Source of the DNA: Cytophagales bacterium
GTDB lineage: Bacteria; Bacteroidota; Bacteroidia; Cytophagales; Cyclobacteriaceae
Assembly (NCBI GenBank): GCA_024643485.1
Contig: JAHEMU010000053.1
Coordinates: 1 to 11,065 of the forward strand
Direction: 5' to 3'
Length of the DNA: 11,065 nt
Shown here: piece by piece, positions 1 to 7,822 of the stretch
How the letters are laid out: every line of letters begins with the position of its first letter
How positions within the stretch are numbered: position 1 is the first letter of the stretch
Translations under genes and position numbers: made by a program
The notes under the pieces: model-generated
What the model saw: the letters and a program-made list of their open reading frames with translations, nothing else
Told to the model about the DNA's origin: nothing
Database searches by the model: none

Positions 1-239
1 TCTGCAAATTTTCTTACCACAGGTGCCGCACCTGTTGGATTTTCAACAATAAAGATCTCCCCTCTTCGAGTAGAAACCCCTACAGAACCATTCGGAAGAG
101 TCGTTAACCCACCAACCTCTAGCATCACGTCTGACGGCATGACTACCTCCAAAATTGCATAGTAATCCTGTTCCTTATTTTGTGCATTTCCAATTATCAC
201 CAATACAATTGAAAAGAATAGAATAATTGATTTTTTCAT
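1..239 (-). CDS. Secreted beta-propeller-like protein, N-terminal fragment (runs off the left edge)
   Basis: The minus strand is open from an ATG at 237-239 to the window edge, giving 79 residues. They begin MKKSIILFFSIVLVIIGNAQ, a clear signal peptide with likely cleavage after NAQ, so the protein is exported. The mature start includes DVMLEVGGLTTLPNGSVGVS followed by TRRGEIFIVENP. This 'evaluate, plan, display' pattern matches the first blade of the propeller domain found in large secreted proteins of Bacteroidota and Planctomycetes that often also carry a haem-binding or cytochrome c module; whether those modules are present lies outside the window. The start codon is one base from the stop codon of the DUF1080 gene (TAA, T, ATG), so translation is probably coupled. 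The start choice is secure because it gives an ideal signal peptide. The exact family is inferred from one blade only. Confidence 0.8.
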   Translation of the reverse strand, partial: MKKSIILFFSIVLVIIGNAQNKEQDYYAILEVVMPSDVMLEVGGLTTLPNGSVGVSTRRGEIFIVENPTGAAPVVRKFA

Positions 240-240
240 A

Positions 241-2001
241 TTACCAGATAATTGAATAGGTGAATGATGTAGATTTGAGTGGTGTAACTAAAACTTGATA
301 CCCATCTTTTTGTATCAAGTTTATGACGCCGGAAGTCACTTTAATAAAATATTGGCAATCGTTAATCGTATATAAGTCTTCGCTTATTTTATTGATATTA
401 TTGGCCTTTACAAGTTGAAATTGAGCTTCTTTTTCAAAGGAAGGGTTTATAGTACGATTGATTACTTTACCTTCTTCAATGGTAATTTTTTGCGAATAAC
501 TATTTGATCCATTGGCAAATTTAAAAACGGGATATCCATCCGAATCGATGGTATAACCCTTAGATTCAAATTCCAAATTCACTTCAGATTCATTTCCAAA
601 AAGAAGTTCAACGCCACGAGTGTTGGCTCTAGCATTTCCACGGCCGTTCCACATTTCACTCATATCTAAAAATTCTCCCCGCCACAGTTTTAACAGCGCA
701 CCATTTTCAAGATTTATTGAATAATGCAATTTTAGTGGAGTTCCAGTATTTACCACGCGGGTAAGCACTTCCTCTTTTCCTTCACTATTGGGGTAACCCA
801 TAAAACTTCTTATCACCCGAACCTCTTTCGCATCGAGGTAAACTGGCGATTCGGTACTTTCAGTTTCTGGTGGAGTAATTCCAGTATGAAGTGCGGTTCT
901 TCTGATGTTTTTACCTCGAATAAAAAATCCTAGTCCGGCAGTTTGCCAGCCATCCACCTTCGAATAATGTAATTCTACATCATGACTTCCCATTTCAAGT
1001 TCAATCCAATCGCTTTCTCTTGCAGGCCAATTTCCCCTTGCCCAACCGTAATCCATTAACTGTTTTCCATCAATAAAGAGTTGGCTCGAACCGCCTGCTT
1101 GAATTCCTAGAACATACTTTCCACTTTCGGGAATCTCCAATTTACCTTTAAATACCACCGACCAACCGTTGTCTTTTTTAGCCATTGATAAATCGACGCC
1201 ATCCGTTTTCCCAGAAGTTGGTGTTAATCCTTTATAATCGAAATACAGCAATTTCGGAACCTCGCCTTCATAATAATCGTAGGAAATATTCCTAAAATCC
1301 ACTTTTGCCTGCTTATATCCTGTGATTTTAATATTTCTAAATGCCACTGGACCGTGATCCCCTTGAATCATAATTGGTCCTTCTGCAGCTTCTTCTTCAC
1401 TTATAGGCCCTCCTGTTGGACCGCTTAGTTCAATATTTTCGTGGATAGTAAATCCGTTTAGGATCACCTTTAAAATTTTTGCATTTTGAGTTTTACTCCC
1501 TTTTTCATCAAACCTTGGCGCTTGAAATGAAATATAGATTTTCTGCCATGTACCAGGAGCTGTACTCGCATTTATCAAAGGTGCATGCCCCTCATAAAGT
1601 GATTGATCGGGTCTTCTCCTTTTATATATACCGCCACAATCGCCATAATTAGGATTAATTTTCCCCCAGCTATCCAACAGTTGAATTTCATATCTACCCT
1701 GTAGATAAATTCCAGAATTACTCGTTTTTGGCATCATAAACTCCAATTCGACATCCACATCACCGTATTTTGCTTTGGTGAGTAAATTGGAACTGTGTTT
1801 TTTATCCGGGACGTTTAGGAGAATTCCTGTTCCTTTGGTAAGCTCGACGTGATTATCGATAAAAGGATTAGAAGAAATACCACCGACAATTTGCCAATTT
1901 TTACCTACTTCAAAATCTTTCAAAGTTGAAAGATTGATCTGTTCTTGAGAAAAACTACTTAAAGAAGAGACAAGTAGAATTAATGAAAGCAACTGTTTCA
2001 T
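241..2001 (-). CDS. Secreted DUF1080 (3-keto-disaccharide hydrolase-like) protein with PA14 domain
   Basis: 586 residues. Residues 1-19 are a signal peptide ending SFSQ. Residues about 25-228 form a DUF1080 domain, a concanavalin-like jelly roll; its hallmarks are SNSGIYLQGRYEIQLLDSWG (94-113) and GPIMIQGDHGPVAFRNIKI (208-226). Some family members hydrolyse 3-keto-glycosides, but many are uncharacterised, so the reaction here is inferred. Residues about 245-365 resemble a PA14 carbohydrate-binding module, with GKYVLGIQAGGSSQLFIDGK at 294-313 and GWQTAGLGFFIRG at 351-363. Residues about 385-586 are a third beta-rich region containing LWRGEFLDMSEMWNGRGN (439-456), a segment also seen in secreted dehydrogenase-like proteins. 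The role is probably binding and processing of glycosides outside the inner membrane. The gene is one base from the next secreted propeller gene, and its start lies five bases after a large inverted repeat. Confidence 0.88.
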   Translation of the reverse strand: MKQLLSLILLVSSLSSFSQEQINLSTLKDFEVGKNWQIVGGISSNPFIDNHVELTKGTGILLNVPDKKHSSNLLTKAKYGDVDVELEFMMPKTSNSGIYLQGRYEIQLLDSWGKINPNYGDCGGIYKRRRPDQSLYEGHAPLINASTAPGTWQKIYISFQAPRFDEKGSKTQNAKILKVILNGFTIHENIELSGPTGGPISEEEAAEGPIMIQGDHGPVAFRNIKITGYKQAKVDFRNISYDYYEGEVPKLLYFDYKGLTPTSGKTDGVDLSMAKKDNGWSVVFKGKLEIPESGKYVLGIQAGGSSQLFIDGKQLMDYGWARGNWPARESDWIELEMGSHDVELHYSKVDGWQTAGLGFFIRGKNIRRTALHTGITPPETESTESPVYLDAKEVRVIRSFMGYPNSEGKEEVLTRVVNTGTPLKLHYSINLENGALLKLWRGEFLDMSEMWNGRGNARANTRGVELLFGNESEVNLEFESKGYTIDSDGYPVFKFANGSNSYSQKITIEEGKVINRTINPSFEKEAQFQLVKANNINKISEDLYTINDCQYFIKVTSGVINLIQKDGYQVLVTPLKSTSFTYSIIW

Positions 2002-2006
2002 AATTA

Positions 2007-2062
2007 CGGATTAAGTTAAGCTGCTAATTTAATTAAAATCAGCAGCTATTCAACTTAATCCG
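2007..2062. repeat. 56-base near-palindrome between the exporter and DUF1080 genes
   Basis: The arms CGGATTAAGTT (2007-2017) and AACTTAATCCG (2052-2062) pair over 11 bases. After a small asymmetric bulge, AGCTGCT (2019-2025) and AGCAGCT (2041-2047) pair over 7 bases. The centre (2026-2039) is itself almost palindromic around TTAATTAA. In a minus-strand transcript this hairpin lies 11 bases after the exporter stop codon and ends five bases before the DUF1080 start codon. It has no U-run after it, so it is not a classical intrinsic terminator. It could be a transcript-stabilising or attenuating hairpin, a translation-control structure or a protein-binding palindrome. The pairing is seen directly; the role is open. 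Confidence 0.75.
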
Positions 2063-2073
2063 CACCTTGATAA

Positions 2074-3816
2074 TTAAATTCTCGCTTGATAGGTATAGAG
2101 TTGATAATATCTGCCTTTCGCTTCTATCAATTCATCATGTTTACCTTGTTCGGCTATTTTACCACTTTCAATCACTAAAATTTGGTCCGCTCGTCTGATA
2201 GTTGATAACCTGTGAGCAATCACAATGGTGGTTCGACCCACCATTAAATTGGCCAAACTTTCTTGAATAAGACCTTCACTTTCTGTATCCAGATTACTTG
2301 TGGCTTCATCCAGCAACAAAATTTTAGGGTCTGCTAGAATAGCCCTTGCAATAGCAATTCGTTGCCTCTGACCACCTGAAAGTTTCACTCCTCTTTCACC
2401 AATAATGGTATTTAATCCATCTTCAAAACGGTTGGTAAATTCATCCACATTCGCGGCTTTTGCAGCTGCAATTACCTGCTCCTCGGTAGCCTCAGGTCTT
2501 GGGAATAAAATATTTTCTCGTATCGTCCCTTCAAACAGAAAATCATCTTGTAAAACTACACCTAAATGACTTCTGTAATCATTAAGAGACAGTGTATTCA
2601 CATCCATTCCATCCATCGTAACTTTACCAGCAGTAGGTCTTAAAAAAGAAGCGGCAAGGCCTGCAATGGTAGTTTTTCCAGAACCAGAGCTTCCCACTAA
2701 AGCAATTACTGAACCTGATTTCGCAGTAAAAGAAATGTCTGAAAGCACTTCTTTATCTTGTTCATAAGCAAAGCTCACGTGATGAAATTCTAAATCACCT
2801 TTAATGGATTTAAAAGGCTGTGTATCAGCCAAATGATCTTCCTCCGTGGATTCATTCATTATTTCCTGAGTTCTGTCTAATCCAGCAAACGCCTCGGTCA
2901 TCTGAGTACCTATGTTGCTCATTTGAATAATGGGTGCAATCATAAAACCAAGATAGAGTGAGAAAGACAAGAAATCACCAATAGTTAGTGTATCATTTAT
3001 AATCATATAACCACTAATTCCCATGATTCCCACAGTTGCCAATCCAAGCAAAAATGTAGAAGTACTAGTCACAAAAGAAGTCGTAGTTAATGATTTTCTA
3101 ATATTTAAATAGAGTTGCTCTACCCCTTTTTCGAAGGTGCCTATTTCTTGGTCTTCGGCATTAAAACCCTTTATCACTCGAATTCCATTTAGGGATTCAG
3201 TCAATCTGCCTGTTACTTCTGCGTTTATTTCACTACGTTTCCTGAAAATCGGTCTTATATAACTGAATGCTTTTAAAGAAATGACGCCAAAAATCAATAC
3301 TGGAATTAATACAAAAACGGTTAATTGCCAACTGATTTGTACCATCAAATAAATAGAAAGCACTGCGGAAAGTATTCCACCAAATAACTGAACTAGCCCT
3401 GTCCCTACTATATTTCTGACACCTTCAACGTCCGTCATGATTCGAGTAACCAATGTTCCGGATTTAGTATTGTCGAAAAATCTTACAGGGAGTTTAAGAA
3501 TATGTTTTTGAACCTGTACTCTCAATTTGGAGATCAAGTGTTGTGCCTCTACACTTAGTAACAGGGTCAATAAGTACGAAGTAATCGATTGGATTAACAA
3601 TGCCGCAGCTACCCCGGCAAGTAAATATTTTAATAATTCTAAATCTTTATTCGCTATTACATCATCTATCAAATATTTAGAGGCCGCTGGCATCGCCAAG
3701 CCGGCTATCTTATTTAAAACAATTAAAATAAGTCCAATAGCGACTAATTTCCACCTAGGAAGTATTATTGTTTTAATTACTTCTGCAATGGTAATTTTAG
3801 TTTTTTTCTTGCTCAT
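2074..3816 (-). CDS. MsbA-like ABC exporter (fused membrane and ATPase domains)
   Basis: 580 residues, the usual length of a homodimeric half-transporter. The type I exporter membrane domain spans about residues 20-315, with hydrophobic helices near 23-42, 63-88, 140-160, 165-182, 254-275 and 280-300. The nucleotide-binding domain follows from about 340: Walker A GSSGSGKTT (375-383), Q-loop Q423, signature LSGGQ (479-483), Walker B ILLLDE (499-504) with catalytic E504, D-loop SNLD (507-510) and switch H535. All ATPase residues are intact, so it should be active. Family members flip lipids, lipid A or drugs outward across the inner membrane; the substrate cannot be read from sequence. It lies 74 bases downstream of the TPR-propeller gene on the same strand, which allows co-transcription. 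msbA is the closest named relative, but paralogues are common in Bacteroidota, so no symbol is given. Confidence 0.95.
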   Translation of the reverse strand: MSKKKTKITIAEVIKTIILPRWKLVAIGLILIVLNKIAGLAMPAASKYLIDDVIANKDLELLKYLLAGVAAALLIQSITSYLLTLLLSVEAQHLISKLRVQVQKHILKLPVRFFDNTKSGTLVTRIMTDVEGVRNIVGTGLVQLFGGILSAVLSIYLMVQISWQLTVFVLIPVLIFGVISLKAFSYIRPIFRKRSEINAEVTGRLTESLNGIRVIKGFNAEDQEIGTFEKGVEQLYLNIRKSLTTTSFVTSTSTFLLGLATVGIMGISGYMIINDTLTIGDFLSFSLYLGFMIAPIIQMSNIGTQMTEAFAGLDRTQEIMNESTEEDHLADTQPFKSIKGDLEFHHVSFAYEQDKEVLSDISFTAKSGSVIALVGSSGSGKTTIAGLAASFLRPTAGKVTMDGMDVNTLSLNDYRSHLGVVLQDDFLFEGTIRENILFPRPEATEEQVIAAAKAANVDEFTNRFEDGLNTIIGERGVKLSGGQRQRIAIARAILADPKILLLDEATSNLDTESEGLIQESLANLMVGRTTIVIAHRLSTIRRADQILVIESGKIAEQGKHDELIEAKGRYYQLYTYQARI

Positions 3817-3890
3817 AGTAGTAAGGTTGTCTCTTTAAGTCGAATTGGTTATCGTTTTATTTCATCATCCATTAAAATTTTATTGAAAAT

Positions 3891-5156
3891 TCACTTTAAT
3901 TGGATTTCTTTCAATAATGTTGGTTGAATTTTTGCCCTATCGGGCTGGTTATTTTCATAAAATCGCCAAGGGCTGTTGGATAGAAAAATAAAACGGGATT
4001 TATTTAAATATCCTTGGGTTGGTTCGTTGAGGGATTCGACATTTTGCACCAAAGTTTTATAACTCACCACCTTGTTTAGTTTCTTATTTAATTCATATTG
4101 AACTACACGCATGGGATTTGACCCATTTTCTATGGCGATGATTGTCTTTTTATAATAATAGAGCCCGTCAATACCTTTCCATGGAATAGCTGGTTCAAAA
4201 TTGATTTTTTCGAACTGCTTTGTTTTTACATCTATGCGGTAAAGACCAGAAACATAATCACTACAAATTAAAGTAGAAGCATCGGCAAATGCCATGCCTT
4301 GTAAATTCCGAAAATACCCTCTTAAATCTTTCCATACCCTAAATTCGGTATCACCAGACCTCGCGGTATAAATCGTATTAGCGGCACCGTCACTTATATA
4401 CACAGTTCCATCTTCAGAAATAATTAAGTCACCGAACGTATTTCCGTTTTTTGCAATAATCCTAGTTAACAATTTCCCAGATGCCAAATCCAATTCGAAC
4501 AAAGACGAATATCCATCTAATTTTGAATTATATTCCTTCATTTGTGGCAGCACCGCCGTGCAAAACCATAACCGATTGTTTTTTAAATCTACTTCCAACC
4601 CCATGACAGAATAAATTGCAGTATCAGCCTCATAATCAATTAACGTATGAGCTATACCTTCATAAGAGATCGATGTCACAGCTCGTTCATGTACTCCGCC
4701 TAAGAAAATTTGATGGCTATTTTTATGAAATGCGATTCCTTCAGGATGAAATTGTCCTTGGGAAATTTTCATAAAATCAACGCCATGATCTACAGATTTT
4801 TTAAGTTTTTCTTGAAGCTCTAACAGTTGCGTATACCGTTCCGTTTCTCTAAATAGTTTGAAATCCTCTTCCTCTTCAATGCTTATCTCCGCATTCATAA
4901 GTAAAAGTTGCTCTAAAGTCTCATAAGTACTATTCATATTTTGACTTAAAGCTTGAGCGGCTGCCAGATGATACAGTAAAGTAGGGTGATGAGGCCTTAA
5001 TCTGTTGGCTTTTTGGATGTTTTCAAGATATCCCTCTAATGATTGTTCACTTTTAAATTTTTTGGCCTGTTCATAATAAAAAGTAATGCTATCATTTTGA
5101 CCATAAATCGAAAGTGAATAGCCAATTATCAACAAAATCCCTATTCTATACTTCAT
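3891..5156 (-). CDS. Secreted TPR plus SMP-30/gluconolactonase-like beta-propeller protein
   Basis: 421 residues. Residues 1-19 form a signal peptide (MKYRIGILLIIGYSLSIYG, cleavage near YGQ). Residues about 22-120 are helical and TPR-like: a repeat around ENIQKANRLRPHHPTLLYHL (45-64), then an acidic stretch ISIEEEEDF (91-99). From about 125 the protein becomes a beta-propeller of the SMP-30/NHL type, with HPEGIAF (137-143), FGDLIISEDGTVYISDGA (241-258), LQGMAFADASTLICSD (285-300) and IDGLYYYKKTIIAIENG (329-345). In SMP-30 lactonases a divalent metal is held by Glu, Asn and Asp in such loops; E139, D243 and D330 occupy plausible places, but the usual Asn is not obvious, so lactonase activity is uncertain. 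It may instead be a binding protein. It is the first gene of the minus-strand group and is divergent from the desaturase. Confidence 0.8.
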   Translation of the reverse strand: MKYRIGILLIIGYSLSIYGQNDSITFYYEQAKKFKSEQSLEGYLENIQKANRLRPHHPTLLYHLAAAQALSQNMNSTYETLEQLLLMNAEISIEEEEDFKLFRETERYTQLLELQEKLKKSVDHGVDFMKISQGQFHPEGIAFHKNSHQIFLGGVHERAVTSISYEGIAHTLIDYEADTAIYSVMGLEVDLKNNRLWFCTAVLPQMKEYNSKLDGYSSLFELDLASGKLLTRIIAKNGNTFGDLIISEDGTVYISDGAANTIYTARSGDTEFRVWKDLRGYFRNLQGMAFADASTLICSDYVSGLYRIDVKTKQFEKINFEPAIPWKGIDGLYYYKKTIIAIENGSNPMRVVQYELNKKLNKVVSYKTLVQNVESLNEPTQGYLNKSRFIFLSNSPWRFYENNQPDRAKIQPTLLKEIQLK

Positions 5157-5283
5157 TTATTAAAGGTATGTATTTCACAATTACCGACAAAAAATGATTT
5201 CCATAGGATATTTATTTTATAACAAAATCGATGAATTCCTTACTTTACAGGTTTATTGGTAACGAATTCGAAAATTTTAGTGT

Positions 5284-5291
5284 TATATTTG
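5284..5291 (+). promoter_or_regulatory. Possible Bacteroidota -7 box for the desaturase gene
   Basis: TATATTTG matches the Bacteroidota -7 consensus TAnnTTTG exactly and lies 35 bases before the desaturase ATG. The nearest upstream TTG (5256-5258) is 25 bases away, longer than the usual 19-21, so the -33 half is weak. The 170-base spacer (5157-5326) must also hold the promoter of the divergent minus-strand gene, for which I saw no clear match. Confidence 0.45.
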
Positions 5292-5326
5292 TGAAATTAT
5301 AATAATACCTTTATATCTTATTTAAA

Positions 5327-6415
5327 ATGAACGTAAAATTTAATTCTCCCACTGGTGATCGATTATATGCTGATTTAACTCAACGTGTTAATCAGTACTT
5401 TAAATCGAACAACATTAAAAAAACAGCCAATGTAGAAATGGTGAGCAAAACGGTTATTTTGCTTATTGCATACTGGTTGCCATACGTTTTATTAATGACA
5501 GTTTCTATGCCTTTATGGGTAGCGGCTATCATGTGTGCCTTATTGGGTATCACAATGGCTGGAATTGGAATGTCCATTATGCACGATGCAGCTCATGGAG
5601 CGTATTCAAAAAATAAGTTTATCAATAAAGCCTTAGCCTACACCGCAAATATGGTTGGTGCTAGTAAATACAATTGGGTAATTCAGCACAATGTTAAACA
5701 CCACACCTACACTAATGTTCATGGTTTAGATGAAGACATTGACAATGGTGGTATAGTTCGGTTATCTCCTTTTACTCCATGGAAATGGTTCCATAAATTT
5801 CAACATATTTATGGTTGGTTGCTTTACTCTCTCAATACCCTTGTTTGGGTAACAACTAAAGATTTCAAGGGAATCGTGAGGTATAAAAAAGACGACTATA
5901 TCAAGACAAAATCTGAATACATCAGAGAGTATATTATCATGGTAATAACGAAGGTAGTTTATTACAGCTATATCGTAGTATTGCCTATTCTATTTACCCC
6001 ATTTACAGTTGTTCAAGTTTTAATTGGATTTTTCATCATTCATGCATTTGCAGGGTTCATTCTTGCGGTAACATTCCAATTAGCGCACGTTGTGGAAGAC
6101 AAACATTTTGAAACAGCCTTCAATGGTGATATCGACAATAGTTGGGCGGCTCATCAGGTAGTAACTACTGCGAACTTTGGAATGAAAAGCAGATTATTAA
6201 ATTGGTATATTGGCGGACTAAATTTTCAAATTGAGCACCATTTATTCCCACACATTTGTCATGTACACTATCGCAAAATATCTGAGATTGTTAAAAATAC
6301 CGTAAAAGAATACGGCTTGGAATACCATGATCATAAATACATGTTTTCTGCGATTATCTCTCATTACAAAACGCTTAGGGAATTCAGTAAAAACCCAGTT
6401 TTCAGTAATAACTGA
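5327..6415 (+). CDS. Membrane fatty-acid desaturase (front-end / linoleoyl-CoA desaturase type)
   Basis: 362 residues of a di-iron membrane desaturase. All three histidine boxes are present: HDAAH (86-90), HNVKHH (121-126) and QIEHH (301-305). Glutamine in place of the first histidine of box 3 is the mark of front-end desaturases (delta-5/delta-6 type). Unlike the fused eukaryotic enzymes there is no cytochrome b5 domain, so electrons must come from a separate ferredoxin or cytochrome. Hydrophobic segments near 41-84, 160-176, 203-222 and 225-250 place it in the inner membrane with the histidines on the cytoplasmic face. It would put a cis double bond in acyl chains, which in bacteria commonly maintains membrane fluidity; cold induction is an inference. 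It stands alone between a promoter-like box and a strong terminator, so it is probably monocistronic. Position specificity cannot be read from sequence. Confidence 0.93.
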   Translation: MNVKFNSPTGDRLYADLTQRVNQYFKSNNIKKTANVEMVSKTVILLIAYWLPYVLLMTVSMPLWVAAIMCALLGITMAGIGMSIMHDAAHGAYSKNKFINKALAYTANMVGASKYNWVIQHNVKHHTYTNVHGLDEDIDNGGIVRLSPFTPWKWFHKFQHIYGWLLYSLNTLVWVTTKDFKGIVRYKKDDYIKTKSEYIREYIIMVITKVVYYSYIVVLPILFTPFTVVQVLIGFFIIHAFAGFILAVTFQLAHVVEDKHFETAFNGDIDNSWAAHQVVTTANFGMKSRLLNWYIGGLNFQIEHHLFPHICHVHYRKISEIVKNTVKEYGLEYHDHKYMFSAIISHYKTLREFSKNPVFSNN

Positions 6416-6442
6416 TTAAGTTAAAGCATATCTGACACTTAT

Positions 6443-6480
6443 AAAAAAAGGCCATTAGAAAATATCTGATGGCTTTTTTT
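6443..6480. terminator. Bidirectional intrinsic terminator after the desaturase
   Basis: A run of seven A and GGCCAT (6443-6455) pairs with ATGGC and seven T (6469-6480) around a 13-base loop, with one G-U pair. It starts 28 bases after the desaturase stop. The A-run before and T-run after the stem allow it to work in both directions, although nothing approaches it from the right on the minus strand for a long way. Confidence 0.85.
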
Positions 6481-6485
6481 ATGTC

Positions 6486-6513
6486 TTGATGAATACCTCA
6501 TTGATAAAATTTG
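6486..6513 (+). promoter_or_regulatory. Near-consensus Bacteroidota promoter for the dehydrogenase gene
   Basis: TTG at 6486-6488 and TAAAATTTG at 6505-6513 resemble the -33 and -7 boxes. The -7 box has one extra base compared with TAnnTTTG, and the spacer of 16-17 is short. It lies just after the terminator and about 20 bases before the start codon, the place where a new promoter is needed. Confidence 0.4.
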
Positions 6514-6532
6514 ACTATATTAATAGGCTCAA

Positions 6533-7816
6533 ATGCATTCAAATATGAAGAATTCGGTCTATTCCTTAGTTATTGGGTTATTTTCGTTCGGTTATGTTTC
6601 ATGTAGCAGTTCAAATGAATCTGCCCCTGAATTAGTCCACTCAAATTTCCAATTTTACTTGGAACCCATGCTAGATTCTCTCCAAAGCCCACTTCAGCTG
6701 ATTGATATTTCTGAAAATGAACAAACGTTTTGTGTCGTTTCTCAAACTGGGAAGATTTCAAAATATACCCCTCAAAGCTCCTCACTAACCGTTTATGCAG
6801 ATTTATCCACTTTGATGGCACCAATGGACAGCACTTTTGCTGAAATGGGCTTGTTAAGCATGGCCTTAGATCCCGATTATTCAAGTAATCACAAATTTTA
6901 CGCCTTTTATACCTCCTCCATGGTAAAGAATATTGGAGGGGTAAAAATCACCGTTTCATCCTTTGTATGGTCTGAAACGAATGATCAAATACTAAAATCA
7001 GAGCATAAAATATTGGAATTGGATCATCCTGGGTTATTTGCTGTGGGTGGTCAATTGGAATTTGGACCTGATGGATATTTATATATTGGAATCGGATCGG
7101 GCGACCCTGCGGAGGCCCAAAATTTGACAAATATGTTAGGAACCGTTATTCGAATTGACGTAACAAATAATGGTGATCTCCCCTATGCTATTCCGAAGGA
7201 CAATCCGTTACTACCCAACACCCCAAAGGAAATTTTTGCATTTGGATTTAGAAACCCTTATCGCTTTTCATTTGATTCAAAAACCAACCAACTATTAGTT
7301 GCTGATGTCGGCAAAGGATTAAACGAGGAAGTTAATTTAATTCAGTCAGGCAAAAATTACGGTTGGCCAAAATACGAAGGCGATTCATTAACAGAAGATG
7401 AAACCTATAAACAATTACTTGTTGAAAATAATACTTTTCCATTGATTAATCTACCTCATAAAGTAGTCAATCAGTTTGGAATAGCTATTACAGGGATTCA
7501 AGTGTACCGAGGAAACGAATTCCCTGATCTTCAAGGAAAGTACATCACTTCAGACTGGAACGGTGATTTATACACCTCTGACGTATCAAATAAGGATTCT
7601 ATAAAAACGACCAAGCATATCATTGCAAACATCCATCAATACGCAATGCCATCGGACACACTAATTGACGAAGGTGAGCAATTGGTAGTCCCTGAATTCT
7701 TAATCAATTCCATTTCGGTTGATAAGAAAGGTGAACTTTACTTGTTATGTCAAACTAAAATGGGGTCTTTCAATTATGCCGGAAAACTATTTAAATTGGT
7801 TTATAAGAACGAATAG
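6533..7816 (+). CDS. PQQ-type glucose/sorbosone dehydrogenase-like lipoprotein with altered active-site loop
   Basis: 427 residues from the first ATG; the ATG at 6545 (residue 5, MKNSVYSLVIGLF) gives a more usual signal peptide and may be the true start. A lipobox-like YVSC puts Cys24 at the mature N-terminus, so it is probably a periplasm-facing or surface lipoprotein. The six-bladed soluble glucose dehydrogenase fold is marked by GLLSMALDPDY (106-116), GGQLEFGPDGYLYIGIGSGD (172-191), MLGTVIRIDV (201-210), FGFRNPYRFSFD (237-248), EEVNLIQSGKNYGWP (265-279) and GIAITGIQVYRG (316-327). Known members oxidise aldoses with PQQ and calcium. In most relatives a catalytic His lies in an HNGG-like motif just before QLxFGPDG; here that place reads FAVGG (169-173) and the nearest His is H165, so activity is uncertain. 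The stop is six bases from the convergent neighbour. Confidence 0.88.
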   Translation: MHSNMKNSVYSLVIGLFSFGYVSCSSSNESAPELVHSNFQFYLEPMLDSLQSPLQLIDISENEQTFCVVSQTGKISKYTPQSSSLTVYADLSTLMAPMDSTFAEMGLLSMALDPDYSSNHKFYAFYTSSMVKNIGGVKITVSSFVWSETNDQILKSEHKILELDHPGLFAVGGQLEFGPDGYLYIGIGSGDPAEAQNLTNMLGTVIRIDVTNNGDLPYAIPKDNPLLPNTPKEIFAFGFRNPYRFSFDSKTNQLLVADVGKGLNEEVNLIQSGKNYGWPKYEGDSLTEDETYKQLLVENNTFPLINLPHKVVNQFGIAITGIQVYRGNEFPDLQGKYITSDWNGDLYTSDVSNKDSIKTTKHIIANIHQYAMPSDTLIDEGEQLVVPEFLINSISVDKKGELYLLCQTKMGSFNYAGKLFKLVYKNE

Positions 7817-7822
7817 CCCCTT

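Noticed and set aside
3527..3838. Plus-strand open frame of 103 codons opposite the ABC exporter
   Set aside because: It is the antisense shadow of the exporter's membrane domain, which has complete family motifs on the minus strand.
6570..7130. Two minus-strand open frames opposite the dehydrogenase gene
   Set aside because: They lie wholly within a gene with clear family motifs on the plus strand and show no signal or domain of their own.
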